64,000 nt of DNA. Source: Bacillota bacterium. GTDB taxonomy: Bacteria; Bacillota; Clostridia; Lachnospirales; Lachnospiraceae. A model generated the notes under the pieces. It had not been told where the DNA came from and did no database searches. It saw only the letters and a program-made list of their open reading frames with translations. The stretch covers positions 1 to 64,000 of the forward strand of contig JAEYSV010000029.1 in assembly GCA_023434365.1 (NCBI GenBank), given 5' to 3'. Positions 32,944 to 42,603 of this stretch are shown here, piece after piece (within the stretch, counting starts at the first letter, position 1; each line of letters starts with the position of its first letter). A program made the translations under genes and the position numbers.

Positions 32944-34452
32944 TTAGTTCATCAATGCTTGAGCTTTGCCTTCTTCAATCAACTGCTGATACATATCCTC
33001 TGAAACAACTTCTCCTTTTAATATCTTATTAAGCATCTGCTGTGCTGCATCCACTTTGACTTCATCCGGTAACACAACCGAATGCTTTTTGGATTTTGAA
33101 AAAATAGGTCTTTTTGCTAATTCACCATCTGTCGATATTGATACTAGTTCCCATTGAGGCGATTCATCGATTTGGTATTTGATCAATGACCTCAGTTCAT
33201 TCGATGAGAGGTTCGTAATAAAACAACTTTCAATACTATCTAATAGAGAGGCATAATTAAGTAGAATGGAAGTTGAAGTCACTTTGGCTAGCATCCCTTC
33301 TATTAAATACTGATGATCCTTAATTCTCTGAAAATCTCCACCTGGAAGGTGATGCCTTTGTCTGGCGAACGCAAGTGCCTCATCTCCGTTGACCTGATTA
33401 TCCCCTTTAACAAATGATACGCCCCAATCTGTTGTAAAATCCAAATCACTATGCACCGTAATTCCACCAAGAGCATCAATAATACTCTTGAAACCGGTAA
33501 AATTAACGCGAGCGTAATAATCAATATCAACATCATAGATAGCCTCTATTGTGTCCAACGATACATCAATTCCATATAAACCTGCATAAGTTAACTTATC
33601 TTTTTCATCACCTGAAATTGACAAGTTGACATAATAATCTCTTGGCGTAGATAACAAAAGAATCTGCTTCGTTTCGAAATTTATCGTGGCAAGCGTATTT
33701 ACATCATTTGGGCTAGAACTAATATCCTCCCCATAATTATCTACACCCGAGAGAAAAATAGTGATTGGTTCTCTCGTCTCAATAATTGGAGGTTTTGATT
33801 CCTCTGCTTCCTGTACCTGTTTTACATTTTTATAATTATCAAGAACTACAGTTTTCTGGTCAAAGTCCTTATACTTATCTTTAATCAAAGAACGCATTGC
33901 TTCATTTAATATGACTGCTTTCACTTCATAATTATAAAGTGCCTGAATCATCGCATCATTAGTTTCATAACTTCGTGTCTTTACTGTCATCTGTAAAGTA
34001 TCCTTTATTTTTTCAATTACTTTGTTGGAATTCTCTGAATCTGCTTTACCCAAAACTCCAAAATAATCATCTTTGATACTTTCTACACTTTCAATCTGAC
34101 TTTCCTTTAATACAACAATTGACATTATACTTGTCTCTTCGTTACCTTGTGTCACTTTATCCAGTGCTTGGTCTGTTTTAATTACATTATATGTAACAAA
34201 AACACTAATTAAAATAACGATCACTGATGTCACCTGTCCCACAATTGGGAGCACTTTATGGCGTTTACTAGTCTGCAGTAAATAAACACCTACGAAAAGC
34301 AGCAGTAAAACTCCTATTACTAAGAGATATCTCCCGGTCGCTAAAATGTGGAGTGATTCTAGAAAAAATAACAAACTTATTCCTGAAACTAATTGCACTA
34401 ATAGTAGTAAGAGCATCCCTTTATGCTCCCATGGTCTTTTAAAATCAAACAT
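32944..34452 (-). CDS. LytR-CpsA-Psr (LCP) family protein
   Basis: LCP enzymes transfer undecaprenyl-linked glycopolymers to peptidoglycan outside the membrane. This 502-residue protein begins with three or four membrane helices (about residues 10-110), longer than the single anchor typical of the family, followed by an extracellular region and the LCP domain from about residue 225 (FLSGVDNYG, STPRDYYV, FTGFKSIIDALGGI, AFARQRHHLPGGDFQRIKDH). The arginine pair in ARQR and the RxxxH region bind pyrophosphate lipid in the family. ATG 34452 is chosen because AAGGAG lies six bases upstream. Confidence 0.9.
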   Translation of the reverse strand: MFDFKRPWEHKGMLLLLLVQLVSGISLLFFLESLHILATGRYLLVIGVLLLLFVGVYLLQTSKRHKVLPIVGQVTSVIVILISVFVTYNVIKTDQALDKVTQGNEETSIMSIVVLKESQIESVESIKDDYFGVLGKADSENSNKVIEKIKDTLQMTVKTRSYETNDAMIQALYNYEVKAVILNEAMRSLIKDKYKDFDQKTVVLDNYKNVKQVQEAEESKPPIIETREPITIFLSGVDNYGEDISSSPNDVNTLATINFETKQILLLSTPRDYYVNLSISGDEKDKLTYAGLYGIDVSLDTIEAIYDVDIDYYARVNFTGFKSIIDALGGITVHSDLDFTTDWGVSFVKGDNQVNGDEALAFARQRHHLPGGDFQRIKDHQYLIEGMLAKVTSTSILLNYASLLDSIESCFITNLSSNELRSLIKYQIDESPQWELVSISTDGELAKRPIFSKSKKHSVVLPDEVKVDAAQQMLNKILKGEVVSEDMYQQLIEEGKAQALMN

Positions 34453-34593
34453 AGTATACTCCTTCATAGTTTCGTACTTAAAAACAATTGCCAATATCTA
34501 ATATAGTAAACTAATTAACACATCAAAACGTCTAACATTTATTATAATATTATTTATCTTTGACAATAAACTTATTATTAACACGTAGAATCG

Positions 34594-35616
34594 TTATTTT
34601 GCATTCATTTCACCATATAGTTGGTAATTGTTTTTTCCTGTGTTCTTAACCTGATACAGTGCCATATCTGCATTTTTTATCAGTTCCTCATAAGTCTGTC
34701 CATCCATAGGAAAGACAGCAATACCAATACTTCCAGAAACCGCAACTTCCTTTCCGCTGCTATAATAGGTATCACTAAATGCCTGCGCAATATTTTCAGC
34801 TTTATGTATTATCTGATCTCGACTTGTTACATTAGTCATTAGTGCGACAAACTCATCTCCACCAATTCGACCGACTATATCATTCTCTCGAAACATTGAA
34901 GCTATATTGCTAATAATATTGGTCAGTACCTGGTCTCCTAGCAAATGCCCATACTGATCATTAATTCGCTTAAAATCATCAATATCTATAACAAACAGGG
35001 CATGTTTTATGTATCGTTTACTACTTTGTACTATGTCCGAAATGAGCTCCTTTGTTGCCCCCTTATTGTAGACGTTTGTGAGTGGATCTCTTTCTGCCTT
35101 AAACTGTAGTTTCTCTAGCTCCTTCTTTTGAATGTCTACATCGACTATTTTGCCTATTACCTGAAGAGGCAAATGATCTTTTTTATAGACTGTCTTCCCA
35201 CGGATATGACACCAGATATATTCACCCTCATCATTTTTAATCCGGTATTCTACCTCTATAAATTCTCTTCCAAGATGTAGATCGTGACAATAGATTCCGA
35301 ATAATGCCCGGTCCTCCGGATGAATATAATCCAAATCTGCCATATTTTCTGTATAATTATAGATAACCGGATTTCTTCCAAATATTTCACGATATTTTTC
35401 TGATTTACGCATTGTATCAGAAACAATGTCATATTCGAATAAGATGTCATTTGACAATTCCATGGCCACTTGATATCGGTGCTCTTGCAATGAAAGTTTC
35501 GCAATCTCATTCTTTAACGCCTTTATTTTTCTTAAATGCATTAAGAGCATACCTAATATTAAGATGACAAATAACAAACCTATAGCTCCAATCAAGTAAA
35601 TAGGTAGTTCCATCAC
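34594..35616 (-). CDS. PAS-GGDEF diguanylate cyclase
   Basis: A 340-residue membrane-linked protein with one N-terminal helix (GAIGLLFVILILGMLLM), a PAS-like domain (about residues 45-165, containing YREIFGRNP and YIHPEDRALF), and a GGDEF domain with RIGGDEFVALM. The intact GGDEF predicts synthesis of cyclic di-GMP from GTP. No EAL domain is present. The start is a GTG or the following ATG, with AAGGGGTG upstream. It is transcribed alone next to the LCP gene. Confidence 0.92.
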   Translation of the reverse strand: MMELPIYLIGAIGLLFVILILGMLLMHLRKIKALKNEIAKLSLQEHRYQVAMELSNDILFEYDIVSDTMRKSEKYREIFGRNPVIYNYTENMADLDYIHPEDRALFGIYCHDLHLGREFIEVEYRIKNDEGEYIWCHIRGKTVYKKDHLPLQVIGKIVDVDIQKKELEKLQFKAERDPLTNVYNKGATKELISDIVQSSKRYIKHALFVIDIDDFKRINDQYGHLLGDQVLTNIISNIASMFRENDIVGRIGGDEFVALMTNVTSRDQIIHKAENIAQAFSDTYYSSGKEVAVSGSIGIAVFPMDGQTYEELIKNADMALYQVKNTGKNNYQLYGEMNAK

Positions 35617-35845
35617 GGTTTATTCACCCCTTTTTTAACCTTAACCCCGAATTCTCATAGAAGCACTATCAGTATTGTACTGTTTCCGTATGCTTGTTAA
35701 AAGTCAAATGTTTTTACTATCAGACACACGTTTAATTGTAATTATAGCACCTTACTTTCCAAATATAAACATGATTTTCAAAAATGTTTGTAGTCTTTTT
35801 GAATATGGTCACATAAAATAAATTAACACTATATGGAGGAAGTAT

Positions 35846-37585
35846 ATGAATAGTGATAAACTAAATAACGCCTTTAACTTAGCTCTACAAGTACCCCCAG
35901 CAACAAGAGAAAAGACGGTTGATTTGAACATAGGCTATATACCAAGTGAAAATGCATGGGAATTTGTCGTTAGATACAATGGAGATATTGATGCACTAGC
36001 AGAAGAATTACCTATTAGGGTAGAAAAATTATTAACTAATTATGCAATCATTACTGCTGAAGCGGATACAATTGACTTACTTGTCCAACAGCCAGAAATT
36101 GAATATATTGAGAAACCATTTGCCCTGGAATTCGCAGTGAATGAAGGACGTGGTGCCAGTTGTGTGAATCAATTACAGCTAGGGGATAACCAGTTACTTG
36201 GTATTGGTGTTGTAGTTGGAATAATTGATTCTGGTATCGACTATGCACATCCCGATTTTCGCAATGTAGATGGAACGACAAGAATCAAGTATTTATGGGA
36301 TCAAACGATAGAAGGCAATCCTCCTGAAGGCTATACAAAAGGCACTCTCTATACTTCTGAAGAAATTAATGCCGCATTACAGGAGACGAATCCTCAGGAA
36401 CAATTTACACTATTACCAAGTATTGATAGCAATGGACATGGAACACATGTTGCAGGAATTGCTTGTGGTAATGGCAGGGCAAGTAATGGACTATATCGGG
36501 GAATGGCTCCAGGAAGCGAGATGATTATCGTAAAACTAGGAGCAAGCATTACCAGCGCTTTACCTAACACACTTAGATTGATGGAGGGCATTGATTTTTG
36601 TATTCGTACCGCCTTAAGAGAAAGATACCCAATAGTTGTTAATCTAAGCTATGGCAGTAATTATGGTTCTCATGATGGACGCTCCTTATTAGAGCAGTAT
36701 ATTAATAGTGTATCAGAACTAGGCAAATCTTCTATCGTAGTTGGTACCGGAAATGAAGGATTCGGAGCCAAACATAATAGTGGTGTCGTTCGAACTAATG
36801 AAACAGTAACGGTGGAACTCGCTGTACCATCAAGCGAATTTTCCTTCTCGATTCAATTTTGGAAAAACTATGTTGATACCATTACCATAGAAATAATTGC
36901 GCCAAGCGGCAGAACAAGTGGGGCTATCCGAAGTGTACTAGGCAGACAACAATTTGTCCTTGATAACACTCAGATTTACTTATATTATGCCAAACCAAGA
37001 CCGGGTAATAAGGCGCAGGAAATCTATCTGGAATTTATTCCAGTGCAAAATACGGTAGCAATCGGATTATGGGGAATAAGAATACACGGCATAGACATAA
37101 GAGATGGAAGATACAATATGTGGCTACCTTCAGGTGCCAGGCTATTATCAAGAACACAATTTTTAGATTCTACTCCAGATCTAAGTATTACAGTACCAAG
37201 TACTGCATATAACGTCATTTCTGTAGGCGCTTATAGTACAGCAGTTAATCGATATGCCGAATTCTCTGGTCGCGGATTCGTTTATGAAAATTATCTGGTA
37301 AAGCCAGACCTGGTTGCTCCTGGAGTTGATATTATGTCTTGCGCACCAGGTGGAGGTTATACTTCAAGAACTGGTACTTCGATGGCAACACCATTTGTCT
37401 CAGGTGCTGTCGCCCTATTAATGCAATGGGGTATTGTAAATGGTAATGATCAATATCTTTATGGCGAAAAAGTAAAAGCCTATTTACATAGAGGTACAAG
37501 ACCATTACCCGGATTCACAGATTACCCGAATAATCAAGTCGGCTGGGGCACATTGTGTGTGTCTGCGAGTATTCCACTTGATTAA
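35846..37585 (+). CDS. Subtilisin-like S8 serine protease (Csp-like)
   Basis: A 579-residue S8 peptidase. The catalytic triad is intact: Asp128 in GIIDSGIDYAHPDF, His201 in NGHGTHVAG, Ser512 in GTSMATPF. An N-terminal region of about 100 residues looks like a propeptide. A large insertion of about 150 residues between His and Ser (about 310-455) is the jelly-roll-like layout seen in clostridial Csp germination proteases. There is no signal peptide. A SleC-like protein is encoded at 63160, which could be its substrate, but the two genes are 25 kb apart. TGGAGGAAG precedes the ATG. Confidence 0.88.
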   Translation: MNSDKLNNAFNLALQVPPATREKTVDLNIGYIPSENAWEFVVRYNGDIDALAEELPIRVEKLLTNYAIITAEADTIDLLVQQPEIEYIEKPFALEFAVNEGRGASCVNQLQLGDNQLLGIGVVVGIIDSGIDYAHPDFRNVDGTTRIKYLWDQTIEGNPPEGYTKGTLYTSEEINAALQETNPQEQFTLLPSIDSNGHGTHVAGIACGNGRASNGLYRGMAPGSEMIIVKLGASITSALPNTLRLMEGIDFCIRTALRERYPIVVNLSYGSNYGSHDGRSLLEQYINSVSELGKSSIVVGTGNEGFGAKHNSGVVRTNETVTVELAVPSSEFSFSIQFWKNYVDTITIEIIAPSGRTSGAIRSVLGRQQFVLDNTQIYLYYAKPRPGNKAQEIYLEFIPVQNTVAIGLWGIRIHGIDIRDGRYNMWLPSGARLLSRTQFLDSTPDLSITVPSTAYNVISVGAYSTAVNRYAEFSGRGFVYENYLVKPDLVAPGVDIMSCAPGGGYTSRTGTSMATPFVSGAVALLMQWGIVNGNDQYLYGEKVKAYLHRGTRPLPGFTDYPNNQVGWGTLCVSASIPLD

Positions 37586-37649
37586 AGTACATTTGCAAAG
37601 ATTGTTCCTTGAATAATTTGAGTGTTTGCTACTTAATATCACAATACAA

Positions 37650-37711
37650 AGAGCGTATGATTATCCATCCATAAAGAGACTTGTCTCTTTTGAATAATAA
37701 TCATACGCTCT
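37650..37711. terminator. Bidirectional terminator hairpin
   Basis: AGAGCGTATGATTAT (37650-37664) and ATAATCATACGCTCT (37697-37711) form a perfect 15-bp stem; an inner AAGAGAC/GTCTCTT hairpin forms the loop. It sits between the convergent protease and exonuclease genes. Confidence 0.85.
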
Positions 37712-37719
37712 ATTTATAC

Positions 37720-38478
37720 CTAATCTAGGTTTATGAGTAATTCCACTGGGCAATGATCGGAGCCATATATCTCGGTATGAATCTTAGCACCTTGCAACTT
37801 CTCTGCGAGTGACTCAGATACCAGAAAATAATCAATTCTCCATCCAGCATTTTTCTCTCTGGCACGGAACCGATAGGACCACCAGGAATATATGTCTGTT
37901 ACATCAGGATAAAAATAACGAAACGTATCAACGAATCCAGACTTCAACAACGATGTTAATTTTGCACGCTCTTCGTCAGAGAAGCCAGCACTCATCCGGT
38001 TAGTCTTCGGATTTTTTAAATCAATTTCCTTATGGGCAACGTTTAAATCTCCACAGACAATGACTGGTTTTATAAGATCTAATTGTTTTAAATATGCGCA
38101 AAATTCTGTTTCCCATTCCATACGATACGGAAGTCTCGCCAACTCATTCTGGGAGTTTGGGGTATACACCGTTACAAGATAGAACTCCTGATATTCAAGC
38201 GTGATCACTCTGCCTTCTTTGTCATGTTCTTCTTTTCCTATTCCGTACATAACTGCAATTGGTTGATGCTTAGCAAATATCGCAGTTCCCGAATACCCTT
38301 TTTTCTGCGCATAATTAAAGTATTGCTCATAACCCTCTAGGGTAAGGTCAATTTGCCCTTCCTGTAATTTAGTTTCCTGAATACAAAAAAAATCGGCATC
38401 ACTTTCCTTAAAAAATTCAACAAAACCTTTTTGTACACAAGCTCTTAATCCATTGACATTCCATGATATTAATTTCAT
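37720..38478 (-). CDS. xth: Exodeoxyribonuclease III (AP endonuclease)
   Basis: A 252-residue ExoIII-type nuclease for base-excision repair. Motifs: ISWNVNGLRA, CIQETKLQ, YSGTAIF, CGDLNVAHKEIDL, WRIDYFLVS and YGSDHCPVEL. The start at ATG 38478 has GAGGGAT upstream and matches the family; six earlier codons are unlikely. It follows the glycerate kinase gene by 28 bases, but it is a housekeeping repair gene and may only share the transcript. Confidence 0.95.
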   Translation of the reverse strand: MKLISWNVNGLRACVQKGFVEFFKESDADFFCIQETKLQEGQIDLTLEGYEQYFNYAQKKGYSGTAIFAKHQPIAVMYGIGKEEHDKEGRVITLEYQEFYLVTVYTPNSQNELARLPYRMEWETEFCAYLKQLDLIKPVIVCGDLNVAHKEIDLKNPKTNRMSAGFSDEERAKLTSLLKSGFVDTFRYFYPDVTDIYSWWSYRFRAREKNAGWRIDYFLVSESLAEKLQGAKIHTEIYGSDHCPVELLINLD

Positions 38479-38506
38479 AAATATCCCTCGTTTCATAACA
38501 TATCAT

Positions 38507-39727
38507 TTATCTACATAACAATACGGTAACATCATTCACATTGGTTCCTGTTGCACCGGTTATGATAAGACCATCCACTGCTTTTAACGCATGGTAAGAA
38601 TCGTTATTATCAAGTACCTCTTTACTGTTAATACCTTGTTTTAATAATTTATCAATTGTCTCTCCATCAACAATTCCACCTGCCGCATCCGTTGGACCAT
38701 CCGTTCCATCAGACCCTAAGGAAAACAAAAGGACATCTTTTTTCCCCTGAAGTTCATAAGCCGCACTTAGAGCAATCTCCTGATTTCTTCCGCCAAGCCC
38801 TGAACCAACTATTTTTACCACAGTTTCCCCTCCTGCAATAATTGCATAAGGTCTCTTTTTATCTGAATCCACCATGGATGCAATCCATTGACCAGCTTCT
38901 CTTGCTTCGCAGGATAGATTAGTAGATATAATATAAGGTTGATATCCTAGCTCACAGGCATGTTTTGCGGCAGCTTCACATAATTCTACGACACTACCTA
39001 CCACATGATTTTCTATCTCAACGGTTTCGTTAGAGGTACACGCCATTAATACTCGGTATACTTTTTCACTAAGCTTCAATTGGTATTTATTCAACATCGT
39101 CTTAATGTCCTCTACCGTAGATACATCCTTATATGTAATTCCTGATGCTATCATATCGGCATTATCCCCTAAAACATCGGAAAGTATTACAGAATATGCA
39201 CGGCGCTTACCAAGCAAACTACCAAGCTTACCACCTTTTATTGCAGATAATTTTTTTCTAATTAGATTAATCTCAGATATTCCAGCACCACAGTAGAGTA
39301 ATTGCTCTGTTACTTTTTGTATATCCTCTAAAGTAAGACCCGGTAACGGCAGTTCAACTAAAGAGGAACCACCACCAGATAATAGGAATAATATAGTGCC
39401 ATTCTCTGGTATTTTTTCTATCATTGCCATTACTTTTTTGGCTCCTATGACAGAATTCTCATCTGGTGTAGGATGTCCAGACTCAATGATCTCAAAATTC
39501 CTTATTTCACCCTTTGAATGTCCATATTTTGTAACAATAATGCCACTTTGTAGCTGTTCTGACAAGTAATCCTTTGCTGCTTTTGCCATAACCCATGCTG
39601 CTTTCCCAATTGCAATCACAAAAATAGGTTCTTGTAAACTCAATTCCTGCAAAGAGTTATGTACAGCCTTGTCAGGCATAACATCCAATATTGTTTTATT
39701 AATAATTACTTTGGCATCCTCTCGCAT
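38507..39727 (-). CDS. Glycerate 2-kinase (MOFRL type)
   Basis: A 406-residue class II glycerate kinase with an N-terminal DUF4147 domain (AIGKAAWVMAKAA, ESGHPTPDENS, LLSGGGSSLVELP) and a C-terminal MOFRL domain (AIIAGGETVVKIVGSG, GRNQEIALSAA, SLGSDGTDGPTDAAGG). It phosphorylates D-glycerate to 2-phosphoglycerate, entering lower glycolysis. ATG 39727 has GAGAGGAT before it, and 16 in-frame codons upstream overlap the reductase gene. The pairing with a tartronate-semialdehyde-reductase-like gene 10 bases upstream strongly supports glycerate as substrate. Confidence 0.92.
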   Translation of the reverse strand: MREDAKVIINKTILDVMPDKAVHNSLQELSLQEPIFVIAIGKAAWVMAKAAKDYLSEQLQSGIIVTKYGHSKGEIRNFEIIESGHPTPDENSVIGAKKVMAMIEKIPENGTILFLLSGGGSSLVELPLPGLTLEDIQKVTEQLLYCGAGISEINLIRKKLSAIKGGKLGSLLGKRRAYSVILSDVLGDNADMIASGITYKDVSTVEDIKTMLNKYQLKLSEKVYRVLMACTSNETVEIENHVVGSVVELCEAAAKHACELGYQPYIISTNLSCEAREAGQWIASMVDSDKKRPYAIIAGGETVVKIVGSGLGGRNQEIALSAAYELQGKKDVLLFSLGSDGTDGPTDAAGGIVDGETIDKLLKQGINSKEVLDNNDSYHALKAVDGLIITGATGTNVNDVTVLLCR

Positions 39728-39737
39728 AGATATCCTC

Positions 39738-40631
39738 TCAATACAGGACAATCGACTCTCCTGTAAGCTTCTCATAGTATTTAACTAGTGTACAATGATC
39801 ATTTTGTCCATAACCGTCAGCATGAAGATTCTGTAGCATTTCCATTATCTGTGCTGTTAATGGCAGACTAGAACCAACACTGTGCCCAGTATCAATTGCA
39901 TTCATCAGATCCTTGATATGCAAGTCAATTTTAAAACCTGGATTATAATTGCCATGAAGCATCATTGGTACCTTGGCATCCATAACTGTTGACCCAGCAA
40001 GTCCACCTCGTATTGCCTGATAAACCAGTTCCGGGTTTACTCCTGCTTTTTTTGCTAACGTAAAAGCCTCTGCACATGCTGCGATATTCATGGCTACTAT
40101 GATTTGATTCGCTAGCTTTGTTGTATTTCCTGCACCAAGTTCACCGCAATACACAGCACTACTACCCATACAAAGTAACAACTCTTTTACCTTATCGAAA
40201 ATCTCCTGTTTTCCGCCAACCATAATGGATAAACTTCCATCAATAGCCTTTGGTTCTCCTCCTGAGACAGGAGCATCAAGCATCTCAACTCCTCTTTCTT
40301 CAAGGGCCTTTCCAATTTCCTGACTTGCTAATGGAGCAATAGAACTCATATCAACCAGGATTTTACCTGCGCTAAAGCCCTCTAATACACCATTCGTACC
40401 TAACACCACTTCTTTCACATGAGGTGAATTCGGTAACATCGTAATCACAATATCACAATCGGAGGCTACTTCCTTAGCATGAAGTGCTTTCGTTGCTCCT
40501 AATATAGAAAGTTCATCCATATTTTTTTCCATTATATCATAAACCATTATTTGGTAACCAGATTTTAATAAATTTTTACACATCGGTTTACCCATGATTC
40601 CTAAGCCAATAAACCCTATCTTTATAGTCAT
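39738..40631 (-). CDS. 2-hydroxy-3-oxopropionate (tartronate semialdehyde) reductase-like
   Basis: A 297-residue beta-hydroxyacid dehydrogenase. It has the NAD-binding start IGFIGLGIMGKPM, substrate-binding DAPVSGGEPKA, and the catalytic Lys in GNTTKLANQI. Family members reduce tartronate semialdehyde to D-glycerate (GarR/GlxR) or act on 3-hydroxyisobutyrate; the adjacent glycerate kinase makes the first role likely. AAAGGA precedes the ATG. It lies about 100 bases after the hydroxyacid dehydrogenase gene. Confidence 0.87.
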   Translation of the reverse strand: MTIKIGFIGLGIMGKPMCKNLLKSGYQIMVYDIMEKNMDELSILGATKALHAKEVASDCDIVITMLPNSPHVKEVVLGTNGVLEGFSAGKILVDMSSIAPLASQEIGKALEERGVEMLDAPVSGGEPKAIDGSLSIMVGGKQEIFDKVKELLLCMGSSAVYCGELGAGNTTKLANQIIVAMNIAACAEAFTLAKKAGVNPELVYQAIRGGLAGSTVMDAKVPMMLHGNYNPGFKIDLHIKDLMNAIDTGHSVGSSLPLTAQIMEMLQNLHADGYGQNDHCTLVKYYEKLTGESIVLY

Positions 40632-40729
40632 CTCTCACAGTCCTTTCTCTATATTAATCATTTCTTGTTTATCTCAATTGTAAAGTTCTTGCTGATATTG
40701 TCGCAAATGCTATAATTCATCAAATAATA

Positions 40730-41689
40730 CTATGAAACCACATTTTGGGGACTTCCGTTCAAAAACGCCCTCAAATTATCTACCGCTATATCCATCAGTC
40801 TTTGTCTCGCTTCCTTTGGAGCCCAGGCTATATGTGGTGTGATAATAATATTCGGAGCAGTTAGTAATGGATTGTCATATTCTATCGGCTCCTTACTAAC
40901 CACATCGACTGCTGCATATGCCACTTTCCCTGATTCTAAAGCCTCTTTTAAATCCTGTTCACAAATCAATGGTCCGCGGGCAGTGTTTAGGATTATGACA
41001 CCATCTTTCATATTCTCAATAGTCTCTCTTCGAATCAATCCTTTATTATCTGCGAGTAAAGGGCAATGTAGTGATATCACATCAGAGGTTTGTAGTAGTT
41101 CGTTAAGTGAAACTTCCCTTACATTTCCCACAAGGAATTCTTCCTTAATCTTTCCTCGTGTATTCACTACTACTTGCATGCCAAATGCCTGTGCCATCTT
41201 AGAAACTGCCTGACCAATCTTACCAAAACCGATAAGACCGATTGTTTTACCTTTTAATTCAATCAGGTTATAATTCCAAAAGCAAAAATCTGGTTGACGG
41301 CTCCACGCTCCTCCAATAACTGCATCAGAATGTGCTCCGATATGATGACAAACTTCTAAGAGCAATGCCATCGTATACTGTGCAACAGCATCTGTTCCAT
41401 AAGAAGGAATGTTTGTTACGATAATATTCTTGCTGCTTGCAGCTTCGACATCTACAACGTTATATCCAGTTGCAAGCACACCAATATATTTTAAATTTGG
41501 GCAACACTCAATAATCTCTTTTCCGATGACCGTTTTGTTGGTAAACACTACTTCTGCATCAGAGATTCTTGTAACTACCTGATCTTCTGGTGTACGGTCG
41601 TAAACGACTAAATCACCTAACGCACCTAACGCATCCCAACTAAGATCTCCCGGATTTTCTGTATATCCATCTAGTACGACAATTTTCAT
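40730..41689 (-). CDS. D-2-hydroxyacid dehydrogenase (glycerate/hydroxypyruvate type), copy A
   Basis: A 319-residue NAD-dependent D-isomer 2-hydroxyacid dehydrogenase. It has GLIGFGKIGQAV for NAD binding, catalytic Arg in NTARGPLI, Glu in VSKEPIE, and His in TPHIAWAP. The closest characterised type is hydroxypyruvate reductase or glycerate dehydrogenase, consistent with the glycerate kinase downstream. ATG 41689 is preferred, with GGAGG eight bases upstream; the upstream eight codons overlap the isomerase stop. It begins three bases after the isomerase-like gene. Confidence 0.88.
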   Translation of the reverse strand: MKIVVLDGYTENPGDLSWDALGALGDLVVYDRTPEDQVVTRISDAEVVFTNKTVIGKEIIECCPNLKYIGVLATGYNVVDVEAASSKNIIVTNIPSYGTDAVAQYTMALLLEVCHHIGAHSDAVIGGAWSRQPDFCFWNYNLIELKGKTIGLIGFGKIGQAVSKMAQAFGMQVVVNTRGKIKEEFLVGNVREVSLNELLQTSDVISLHCPLLADNKGLIRRETIENMKDGVIILNTARGPLICEQDLKEALESGKVAYAAVDVVSKEPIEYDNPLLTAPNIIITPHIAWAPKEARQRLMDIAVDNLRAFLNGSPQNVVS

Positions 41690-41691
41690 CT

Positions 41692-42594
41692 TTAATCCTC
41701 CAATAAAGCCCATGCACGGTTGATTACCCGCTTTGTATTTGCCAAAATAATATCAGCATCTTCTCCTGGTCGAGGTGTTACCTCTAGCGATAACACGAAT
41801 GGATTCTCTTTTCTTAAAAATCCTTCTTCCTTTAATACTTGAAAGAAATCCAATAGCTGCTCTGTATCATTGGCACTATTAGGATAGCCAAACCTTGGAT
41901 GCTTGTCACCGTAGCCATCGCATCCCTCTTTTACTACTGCATTGCCAATATGAAAATGATTGATATATGGTTTTAACGTTTGAATTACTTCTTTTGTTGT
42001 CTCATAGGTAGTTGGAAAATGGGATAAATCCACAATTAACCCAAAATTACTATATTCACTTCTTATATCTTTCGCAAACTTCGCTGCATAAGGAGCTGGT
42101 CCTATCAAAGCCGCCTTATCCATATCATAATCAAAGACTTCCAAATTCACGGTCATATTCTTTGTTGCAGCATATTTACATAAATTCGCTGTCGTTTTCA
42201 ATAATTGTGTATAAGCAATCTCCTTCGTCTCCTCCTGCCATTTCCCTGCCAAGAAAGCAACTCCTTTTGCACCCAAATACTCCGCTTCATCGATTGCTTC
42301 TAGTAACGTAATTTCTGCCTTTACTCTGCCTTCTTCGTCTATGTCATTCGGATTTAAACCAGTTGATAACAATCTAGGTTGCGCACCATAACATACTCTC
42401 ATATGCGATTGATCTAACATAGCTTTCGCTTTTTCTTTTAATTTATCATCCTTAATCTGTGTAATCTCTATAGCATCAAAGTAATCATCCGTTAATACAC
42501 TCTTTAAGGAACTTAAATATTCATACTTCGCAGGTGGATAACTCATCCATAATATCGTCCCTAACTGAAAATAACTATGTATACTTTCTCTCAT
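41692..42594 (-). CDS. Sugar phosphate isomerase/epimerase-like TIM-barrel protein
   Basis: A 300-residue AP-endonuclease-2-fold TIM barrel (xylose-isomerase-like). Likely metal ligands are in LEVFDYD (Glu), VDLSHFP (Asp, His), HFHIGNAV (His) and LSLEVTPRPGED (Glu). Relatives include hydroxypyruvate isomerase, tagatose and inosose epimerases. In this operon, with glycerate enzymes, a role in interconverting hydroxypyruvate and tartronate semialdehyde, or in epimerising the released sugar, is plausible but unproven. AGGAGG precedes the ATG. Confidence 0.8.
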   Translation of the reverse strand: MRESIHSYFQLGTILWMSYPPAKYEYLSSLKSVLTDDYFDAIEITQIKDDKLKEKAKAMLDQSHMRVCYGAQPRLLSTGLNPNDIDEEGRVKAEITLLEAIDEAEYLGAKGVAFLAGKWQEETKEIAYTQLLKTTANLCKYAATKNMTVNLEVFDYDMDKAALIGPAPYAAKFAKDIRSEYSNFGLIVDLSHFPTTYETTKEVIQTLKPYINHFHIGNAVVKEGCDGYGDKHPRFGYPNSANDTEQLLDFFQVLKEEGFLRKENPFVLSLEVTPRPGEDADIILANTKRVINRAWALLED

Positions 42595-42603
42595 GACTAC
42601 CTC

